Below, piece by piece: positions 6,867 through 12,188 of a DNA stretch of 15,161 nt. Both the position numbers and the translations under genes were made by a program. Below the pieces are notes generated by a model. It was not told the DNA's origin, ran no database searches, and saw only the letters and a list, made by a program, of their open reading frames with translations. Origin of the DNA: Euryarchaeota archaeon UBA173 (GTDB lineage: Archaea > Thermoplasmatota > Poseidoniia > Poseidoniales > Thalassarchaeaceae). The DNA is taken from positions 1-15,161 of the forward strand of contig DAJH01000047.1 of the NCBI GenBank assembly GCA_002498925.1, read 5' to 3'. Numbering within the stretch: the stretch's first letter is position 1; each line of letters begins with the position of its first letter.

Positions 6867-8741
6867 TCACTCATTCTCTTCATCTGAGTCGACTACTTCG
6901 AAGTCTGCTTCTACTACCTCTTCGTCTGCATCTGAGTCCTGCTCAGACATTTCAGCTGCTGCTGCTTCGTACAACTTACTGGAGACTCCATGTAGCTCCT
7001 CCTCGACTTCTGCCATCTTAGCCTGTACTGCTGCCTCGTCCAGATCGTCGATGTCTATTGTCTGATCGTCTTTGGTGATTAGAGAGCGTAGCTCCTCTAG
7101 CTTGGTGTCAATTGGGGCTGTGTCTAGGTCGGAGATTTTCTCGCCGGCCTCCTTCAGCATCCTCGTGGCCTGGTAGACCATGCTATCTGCAGAATTGATT
7201 AGAGTGACTGCCGCCTTTCTTCGCTTGTCCTCGGATGCGAACTCCTCGGCCTCTGCGATCTTGGAGCTTATCTCGTCCTCGGAAAGGGATGTCTGGCTTT
7301 CGATTTTGATGGATTGCTCGGTCCCGGTTCCGAGGTCCTTTGCTGACACGTTAACAATCCCGTTGGCATCGATATCGAACGTGACCTCTACCTGGGGCAT
7401 TCCCCGAGGTGCAGGTGGGATTCCCATCAAGTGAAACCTACCTAGTGTAACATTATCCTTCGAGAACTCCCTTTCGCCCTGGAGTACATGGACCTCTACA
7501 GCTGGTTGATTGTCTGCGGCAGTTGAGAAGGTCTCTGATTTTCTCGAGGGGATTGTCGTATTCCTCTCGATCATCGTAGTCATTATCCCACCAAGAGTCT
7601 CAATCCCCAGTGTGAGCGGAGTGACGTCAAGCAGGAGTACATCTGTCACTCCCTCATCTCCAGTGATTATTCCAGCTTGGAGAACGGCACCTACGGCCAC
7701 TGCCTCATCCGGGTTTATTCCCTTGAATGGAGGCTTTCCTACCTCTTTCTCAATTGCTGCCTGTACTGCGGGGACTCTAGTTGAGCCTCCGACTAGAATG
7801 ACTTTGTCGACATCCCCCTTCTTCACACCAGCATCCTTCATGGCACTCCTGGTCGGGCCCATTGTCCTCTCAATCAAATCGGAAATTAATTCCTCGAACT
7901 TGGCCCTGGATAGTGAAATATCGAGATGCTCGGGTTGTTTATCTTCGTTCATTGTGATGAATGGGAGGTTGACTTGGGTGGTGTTCGTCCCGGAGAGTTC
8001 TATCTTTGCCTTCTCTGCACCCTCACGAAGCCTGCTCATCGCCTGTGAGTCCTCTGAGAGGTCTATCCCAGATGACTTCTTGAACTCTGAAACGAGCCAA
8101 TCGATTACGACCTCATCGAAATCATCCCCCCCTAGCCTGTTGTCTCCACTAGTGGCCTTGACCTCGATCTGGGGCTGCCCGTCGACTTGGTATATCTCGA
8201 GAGCAGAGACGTCGAAGGTTCCGCCTCCTAGGTCGTAAACGAGGATTGTCTGATCGTCATCCTTGTCGACTCCATAAGCTAGAGCGGCAGCGGTTGGCTC
8301 GTTGATTATCCTAAGGACCTCTAAACCTGCTATTCTGCCAGCATCCTTGGTAGCCTGCCTTTGAGCGTCGGTAAAATATGCCGGGCATGTAATTACAGCC
8401 TCCTTCACCTCCACTCCAAGATAGTCCTCTGCGTCAGCCTTGAGCTTCTGGAGAACGAATGCGGAAATCTCCTGCGGGGTGTATTCCTCATCGTCGATCT
8501 TCTTCTTCCACTTGGTACCCATCTCCCTCTTAACAGACATTATTGTCCGTTGGGAGTTTGTGACAGCCTGCCTCTTTGCGGTAACTCCAACAAGCCTCTC
8601 ACCGCTCTTGGTGAAGGCAACCACGCTTGGAGTGGTCCTAGAGCCCTCTGAGTTCGGGATAACTATTGGTTTCCCCCCCTCAAGTGTGGCTACGCAGCTG
8701 TTCGTCGTTCCGAGATCAATTCCAATTACTGGTCCACTCAT
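6867..8741 (-). CDS. dnaK: Chaperone protein DnaK (Hsp70)
   Basis: A full-length 624-residue Hsp70, the ATP-driven chaperone that binds exposed hydrophobic segments of cytosolic proteins. The ATPase domain has the phosphate-1 motif IGIDLGTTNSCVA (6-18), VYDLGGGTFDVSAL (168-181) and VILVGGSTRVPAVQ. The linker reads DVLLLDVTPLTLGIE. The beta-sandwich substrate domain and helical lid follow, with an acidic tail ending DSDEENE that contains ADFEVVD as in many bacterial DnaKs. Between KREMG (~71-75) and YTPQEISAFVL (~87) there are only about a dozen residues. The ~24-residue insert found here in Gram-negative and eukaryotic Hsp70s is absent, as in Gram-positive and archaeal DnaKs, which fits an old lateral origin. 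It starts 29 bases after the Hsp20-like gene on the same strand, probably as one transcript. No grpE or dnaJ lies next to it, unlike the usual archaeal arrangement. Confidence 0.98.
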   Translation of the reverse strand: MSGPVIGIDLGTTNSCVATLEGGKPIVIPNSEGSRTTPSVVAFTKSGERLVGVTAKRQAVTNSQRTIMSVKREMGTKWKKKIDDEEYTPQEISAFVLQKLKADAEDYLGVEVKEAVITCPAYFTDAQRQATKDAGRIAGLEVLRIINEPTAAALAYGVDKDDDQTILVYDLGGGTFDVSALEIYQVDGQPQIEVKATSGDNRLGGDDFDEVVIDWLVSEFKKSSGIDLSEDSQAMSRLREGAEKAKIELSGTNTTQVNLPFITMNEDKQPEHLDISLSRAKFEELISDLIERTMGPTRSAMKDAGVKKGDVDKVILVGGSTRVPAVQAAIEKEVGKPPFKGINPDEAVAVGAVLQAGIITGDEGVTDVLLLDVTPLTLGIETLGGIMTTMIERNTTIPSRKSETFSTAADNQPAVEVHVLQGEREFSKDNVTLGRFHLMGIPPAPRGMPQVEVTFDIDANGIVNVSAKDLGTGTEQSIKIESQTSLSEDEISSKIAEAEEFASEDKRRKAAVTLINSADSMVYQATRMLKEAGEKISDLDTAPIDTKLEELRSLITKDDQTIDIDDLDEAAVQAKMAEVEEELHGVSSKLYEAAAAEMSEQDSDADEEVVEADFEVVDSDEENE

Positions 8742-8770
8742 TTTATCACAAATCCTTCTTCAGTTGGCCT

Positions 8771-9370
8771 CTAAGCCAAATCGAATGTTACGTCTAATAT
8801 GCCGTTGTTGAGGTTCCACTCTGTGACGGAATTTGCAGGCTTTGGCAAATTCATCCTCTTGAACGGTCTTGGCTGAGTTGTCCGCATTAGTTGAAGGACG
8901 GATCCGCCGTCTGTGAGGCTTAGTTCGATCTTTCCCTCTTCTAGGTCAGTGAGACTCGAGACATCTAATGTGACGTACATCGAATCCCCGTCTACATATG
9001 TGTCCTCCACCGGGATGTCCAATTCCTCGGTCTCCTCAGTCTCTTCGATCTCCACATTTGCCTCCTCCTGGTCAGAGTTTACTTGGACGTTTATTCCCAT
9101 GTTCCTGAATAGCTCGGCGATTCCCTCGGAACCACTCAGCATTGTCTCCATTTGCTTCCGCAGTACCTCTGGATCTCCTTGGAAATTCATCTTGACGTCA
9201 CTCCTCACCATTTTCTCAGCGTCAATTCCCATATTCTCGAATTGCTCCCTAATCTTTGACATCATCTGCTCAAGATCAGACTTGTCGATTGGCATACCCA
9301 TCTGACTGAACATCTTGGCCATTTCCTCGAGCATCTGATCTTCCCACTCATCACGGTCAATTTCACTCAT
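8771..9370 (-). CDS. Hsp20-like (alpha-crystallin/CS fold) protein with Met-rich N-terminal repeat domain
   Basis: A 199-residue cytoplasmic protein from ATG 9370; a TTG at 9385 would add five residues. The C-terminal ~80 residues (from ~118) read like a small heat-shock protein beta-sandwich: DIPVEDTYVDGDSMYVTLDV, then a buried strand, RTTQPRPFKRMNLP, and a final NNGILDVTFDL resembling the NGVLEVTLPK ending of Hsp20 and GvpH-like proteins. The first ~95 residues are helical, charged and unusually Met-rich (14 Met). They contain F-x-[QN]-M-G-[MI] three times (residues 21-26, 44-49 and 88-93). A Glu/Thr-rich linker (~101-118) joins the two parts. There is no IxI tail motif, no HPD (not a J protein) and no GrpE likeness. 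It is the first gene of a probable two-gene unit with dnaK and divergent from a chaperonin gene, so a holdase or DnaK-partner role is likely but inferred. The N-terminal domain is unknown to me. Confidence 0.85.
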   Translation of the reverse strand: MSEIDRDEWEDQMLEEMAKMFSQMGMPIDKSDLEQMMSKIREQFENMGIDAEKMVRSDVKMNFQGDPEVLRKQMETMLSGSEGIAELFRNMGINVQVNSDQEEANVEIEETEETEELDIPVEDTYVDGDSMYVTLDVSSLTDLEEGKIELSLTDGGSVLQLMRTTQPRPFKRMNLPKPANSVTEWNLNNGILDVTFDLA

Positions 9371-9375
9371 ATTAC

Positions 9376-9411
9376 CACTACTCAACTTGGGGTTGTATAG
9401 TGGGAGTAGTG
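9376..9411. repeat. 8-bp inverted repeat in the chaperone promoter region
   Basis: CACTACTC at 9376-9383 and GAGTAGTG at 9404-9411 are exact reverse complements separated by 20 bases. They lie between the TATA-like palindrome and the Hsp20-like gene's start codon, where a repressor operator or a leader hairpin could sit. The spacing (about 28 bases centre to centre, near three helical turns) puts both arms on roughly the same DNA face. Confidence 0.4.
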
Positions 9412-9505
9412 AGTCATATATGAATCTACGCTCGACATAACCGAGTTTAGTGGTTGAAAATGCATGATTATTCCATGGAGCAATTCAAAGCGAAGACTAG
9501 GGTCC

Positions 9506-9509
9506 GAGG
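9506..9509 (+). promoter_or_regulatory. Shine-Dalgarno GAGG that decides the thermosome start
   Basis: GAGG ends 5 bases before the ATG at 9515, good spacing for ribosome binding. The alternative ATG at 9464 has no such site and would add 17 residues (IIPWSNSKRRLG and following) with no likeness to thermosome N-termini. Confidence 0.55.
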
Positions 9510-9514
9510 CTACG

Positions 9515-11128
9515 ATGGTTCAGCCCGAACACGACATCGCGCTACATGACACCGATCGATTACAGGGTCGGGCGGCATTGGTGAATAATGTCAAGGCCGC
9601 CGTTTCCCTAGCAGGTGCAGTCCGTTCCACGCTGGGACCGAGAGGCCTAGACAAGATGCTTGTCGGTCCAGATGGTTCCAGCTTGGTGACAAATGATGGA
9701 GTTACCGTACTAGAGGCTGCTCAGATCGAGCATCCTACAGCCCGCCTTCTAATCGCTGCTTCGGCCTCGCAGGACAAGGTGGCCAGGGATGGGACGACGA
9801 CGACTGTCATACTTACGGCGGAACTCCTCCAGAATGCGCTTGAGATGGTCAGGAGTGGGATCCATCCTTCGATAGTGATTAATGGCTACAGTATTGCTCA
9901 GAAAGAGTGTCTCGACGAACTCGAGTCGCTATCCAAAGAGGCCTCTTCCCCTGAAGATGGGAAGTCCGTAGTCTCAACGTCCCTAGCCGGAAAAATCGGG
10001 GAGTCTCTCGCCGAACATCTAACTGGCCTAGCAATTGAGGCAGCCGAGGTTCTTTCGGATGAGGCAGGGGGGGATGACTTGGAGAGGCTCAGGGTCAAGA
10101 GGCTCCCGGTAAGCGGTGGCTCATCAACGGACAGCGAGTTGGTTAATGGCCTAGTAATGCCCAAAACCAGACTCGATAATGCTACACCGGCTTCATCCGA
10201 AGGAGGTAGGGTCGCCGTGATCGATGGAGGCCTTGAGAACCCTAAGCTAGAGATCGATGCCGAAATCGAGGTTAGGTCCTCCGGAGTACTTCAGGGATTC
10301 CACAAGAGAACCTTGGAAAACCTACAGAAGCAGGTGGAACACCTGTCATCCATTGGTGTCGACTTACTGATTGTACGAGATGGGATCGCGGATGAGGCAG
10401 TGTCGATGCTGAGAGAGGCAGGAATAACGGCATACAGGAGGCTCGATAGGAATGACTTGGAGATGGCCTCTCGAATTACTGGGTCACAGATTGTCAGAGA
10501 TGTGAAAGGCCTGGAAGAGGGGGATGTTGGTTCTTACACCATGAGATCTGAGATGGTAACTGCAGGGGTTACGCACACCAGGATAGATGGCGACGAGGGT
10601 GGTGCCATGACCGTTCTAATTAGAGGTTCTTCACCTCAGATTAGAGAGGAGTGCGAGAGGGCTTTTGACGATGCTTTAGGTGTCGCTTTCAGATTGACCA
10701 GAGATTCGAGGATGCTTCCAGGCGGAGGGGGGGCTCAGACTCACCTAGCCAGGCACCTGAGGGTTTTCGCCCCGAAAAACAAGGGCAGGGAGCAGATAGC
10801 GATCGAGGGATATGCAGCGGCGCTTGAGGTGGTGCCCAGGACTCTGGCTGAAAACGCCGGGCTAAGTCCAATTGACGTGGTTCTGGAGCTTTCTGCGTCC
10901 CAGGCATCTGATTCTAAGAACGGTAGCTGGATTGGACTGAATGCATGGACTGGTGAAAAGACCAGGATGGACAAACTTGGGGTCCTAGACCCACTGTTCG
11001 TAGTTTCTAATTCGATATCTGGGTCTACTGAGGCTGCGATAAGCGTCTTGCGAATCAACGACGTCCTATGGGCAAAACAGGACCCGATGACGCCAGACTG
11101 GAAGGATGAGGAAGATCAGGAAGATTGA
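9515..11128 (+). CDS. Divergent thermosome (group II chaperonin) subunit
   Basis: A 537-residue group II chaperonin subunit of the thermosome/CCT family, which forms double-ring ATP-driven folding chambers in the cytosol. Equatorial motifs: STLGPRGLDKML (38-49), NDGVTVL (60-66), the nucleotide loop RDGTTTT (91-97), the hydrolysis Asp386 in ERAFDDALGV, and PGGGGAQ (402-408). C-terminal equatorial motifs include YAAALEVVPRTLAENAG and IGLNAWTGE. The apical domain (~195-350) keeps the DAEIEV start and the GVDLLIVRDGI core. Oddities: the loop is normally GDGTT but has Arg91 in place of Gly; the usual N-terminal GQP-containing segment is missing; and the tail is acidic (DEEDQED) instead of the Gly/Met-rich tail of many thermosomes. 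ATP-binding residues look intact, so it is probably active, perhaps as one of several paralogous subunits. It is divergent from the Hsp20-like/dnaK unit and overlaps tdh tail to tail by 13 bases. Confidence 0.93.
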   Translation: MVQPEHDIALHDTDRLQGRAALVNNVKAAVSLAGAVRSTLGPRGLDKMLVGPDGSSLVTNDGVTVLEAAQIEHPTARLLIAASASQDKVARDGTTTTVILTAELLQNALEMVRSGIHPSIVINGYSIAQKECLDELESLSKEASSPEDGKSVVSTSLAGKIGESLAEHLTGLAIEAAEVLSDEAGGDDLERLRVKRLPVSGGSSTDSELVNGLVMPKTRLDNATPASSEGGRVAVIDGGLENPKLEIDAEIEVRSSGVLQGFHKRTLENLQKQVEHLSSIGVDLLIVRDGIADEAVSMLREAGITAYRRLDRNDLEMASRITGSQIVRDVKGLEEGDVGSYTMRSEMVTAGVTHTRIDGDEGGAMTVLIRGSSPQIREECERAFDDALGVAFRLTRDSRMLPGGGGAQTHLARHLRVFAPKNKGREQIAIEGYAAALEVVPRTLAENAGLSPIDVVLELSASQASDSKNGSWIGLNAWTGEKTRMDKLGVLDPLFVVSNSISGSTEAAISVLRINDVLWAKQDPMTPDWKDEEDQED

Positions 11129-12081
11129 GCTTCCCTCAGCCTATTGATCATCTCATCCACCATTTCTTCCAGACCGAACTTGGGCTTCCACCCCCAGTCC
11201 TCCCGAGCTACTGAGTCATCCACATCGTCAGGCCACGAGTCGGCATAGCTCTGACGTATGTCTGGGACGAAATCACACGTGAAGTCAGGAATTCTTCTAG
11301 AGATAGCGTCGACTAACTCCCCTGCGGTAAATGACATCCCTCCGATATTGTAGCCTGCCCTCGAAGATCCGAGGTTCTCCGAGGGGGCATCCATCAGTGA
11401 AATCGTACCCCTGATAGCATCGTCCATGTACATCATAGGCAGCCTTGTATCCTCACGAACGAAGCATTCGTAGTGACCATGCTCGATAGCTGCTCGGAAA
11501 ATGTCAACAGCGTAATCCGTTGTCCCCCCTCCTGCGGGGGCCTTCCAAGAAATCAACCCCGGATACCTGATCCCCCTGACGTCTACTCCATACTGCTTCC
11601 AGTAATTCATCGCTAGAATCTCTCCCGTAACCTTAGTTTTACCATACATCGTCGTAGGATTCAAGGGGGTTTTCTGGGGCGCTATCTTGGGCGCATCAGG
11701 TCCGAAAACCGCTATTGACGAGGGAGCGTAGACTTTGAGTTCGAAGTCCCTAGCTGCCTCTAGGACGCAAACCGTCCCGCCGACGTTGACCCTGTGGCAT
11801 AGTTCTGGCTTCGCCTCACCAGTAGCAGAAAGAATTGCAGCTAGGTGGTATATCGTACCAATTCCCTCATCATGAATTGTCGACTCCATGGAGTCTCCAT
11901 CGAGGACGCTAAGTAATGTGAAGGGGCCGTCCGAAATTGGGGACTCATGATCTGGTTCCCTAATATCAGAGGCGACTACATTCTCCCTGCCATGCACCTT
12001 GCGTAGCTCACTTACAAGATCGGTCCCAATCTGACCAGAGGCACCCGTTACCAGAATACGCTCGCCGGGAGGGCCGCTCAT
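11116..12081 (-). CDS. tdh: L-threonine 3-dehydrogenase, SDR (epimerase-like) type
   Basis: A 321-residue NAD-dependent extended SDR enzyme. It oxidises L-threonine to 2-amino-3-ketobutyrate, which 2-amino-3-ketobutyrate CoA ligase normally splits to glycine and acetyl-CoA. Evidence: the Rossmann motif GASGQIG (13-19) with the NAD-selecting Asp39 in ASDIREP; YHLAAILSATGE (78-89); catalytic Ser at 121/122 in APSSIAVFGP; and Tyr146 with Lys150 in MYGKTK. The segments RYPGLISWK, GGGTTDYAV (184-192), LPMMYMDDA and DSWPDDVDDS are diagnostic of SDR-type threonine dehydrogenases, known from Thermoplasma, Flavobacterium and animals, rather than UDP-sugar epimerases. ATG 12081 gives a full-length start (SGPPGERILVTG). 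The partner ligase gene (kbl) is not in the window. Its stop lies inside the thermosome gene's end on the other strand. It is divergent from pyrG. Confidence 0.93.
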   Translation of the reverse strand: MSGPPGERILVTGASGQIGTDLVSELRKVHGRENVVASDIREPDHESPISDGPFTLLSVLDGDSMESTIHDEGIGTIYHLAAILSATGEAKPELCHRVNVGGTVCVLEAARDFELKVYAPSSIAVFGPDAPKIAPQKTPLNPTTMYGKTKVTGEILAMNYWKQYGVDVRGIRYPGLISWKAPAGGGTTDYAVDIFRAAIEHGHYECFVREDTRLPMMYMDDAIRGTISLMDAPSENLGSSRAGYNIGGMSFTAGELVDAISRRIPDFTCDFVPDIRQSYADSWPDDVDDSVAREDWGWKPKFGLEEMVDEMINRLREAQSS

Positions 12082-12164
12082 ACCCTAACGAATGACCGGC
12101 GATACTTGGTCATTGATACTCGATAAATCCTGGTTTCTTAGCCAATGTTGATATGGGAGGCTCA
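12082..12164. promoter_or_regulatory. Divergent promoter region between tdh and pyrG
   Basis: GGATTTATCG on the minus strand (12121-12130; CGATAAATCC on the plus strand) is the best TATA-like element. Its centre lies about 44 bases before the tdh ATG and about 40 before the ATG of the small ORF upstream of pyrG. That spacing is close to the distances at the chaperone promoter, so one AT element may serve both directions. No other clear TATA box or hairpin is seen. Confidence 0.35.
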
Positions 12165-12188
12165 ATGGCTTCAGACCCCGTTGATTAG
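12165..12188 (+). CDS. Candidate leader ORF directly upstream of pyrG
   Basis: ATG at 12165 opens a seven-codon frame (MASDPVD) whose TAG stop abuts the pyrG ATG without a gap and in the same frame. A strong Shine-Dalgarno sequence, GGGAGG at 12155-12160, ends 4 bases before this ATG, whereas the pyrG ATG has none of its own. An in-frame ATG at 12153 would extend the peptide to 11 residues. Either ribosomes load here and reinitiate at pyrG, or the site serves pyrG directly at a long spacing of 28 bases. A regulatory role (attenuation or translational coupling) is inference; the peptide may have no function of its own. Confidence 0.4.
   Translation: MASDPVD

Larger units (their letters stand above)
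9371..9514. promoter_or_regulatory. Divergent chaperone promoter region (Hsp20-like/dnaK versus thermosome)
   Basis: This 144-base gap drives two chaperone units in opposite directions. TCATATATGA at 9414-9423 is a perfect 10-bp palindrome, so it reads as a TATA-like element on both strands. Its centre is about 49 bases from the minus-strand ATG (9370) and 45 from the first plus-strand ATG (9464), which would give short leaders both ways. The motif TAGTGG/TAGTGA occurs at 9398-9403, 9407-9412 and 9448-9453 on the plus strand and at 9375-9380 on the minus strand, and could be regulator sites. Promoter function is inferred from position. Confidence 0.55.

Noticed and set aside
7510..8238. A 242-codon plus-strand open frame opposite dnaK
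   Set aside because: Long antisense frames in dnaK genes are a known artefact of codon bias. The translation is Ser/Pro/Ile-rich with no domain, and the DnaK reading on the other strand is unmistakable.
8913..9305. A 130-codon plus-strand frame opposite the Hsp20-like gene
   Set aside because: It is a low-complexity Ser/Ile/Phe-rich shadow of the acidic minus-strand gene, with no likely start signal or motif.
8771..9370. GrpE or DnaJ as the identity of the gene upstream of dnaK
   Set aside because: There is no HPD motif or Cys-rich zinc region of DnaJ and no long coiled coil plus beta domain of GrpE; the C-terminal half instead ends in the Hsp20-type NNGILDVTF strand.
11116..12081. UDP-glucose 4-epimerase as the identity of this SDR gene
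   Set aside because: Rossmann and YxxxK motifs would fit, but the GGGTTDYAV, LPMMYMDDA and YHLAAILSATGE segments are specific to SDR-type threonine dehydrogenase.
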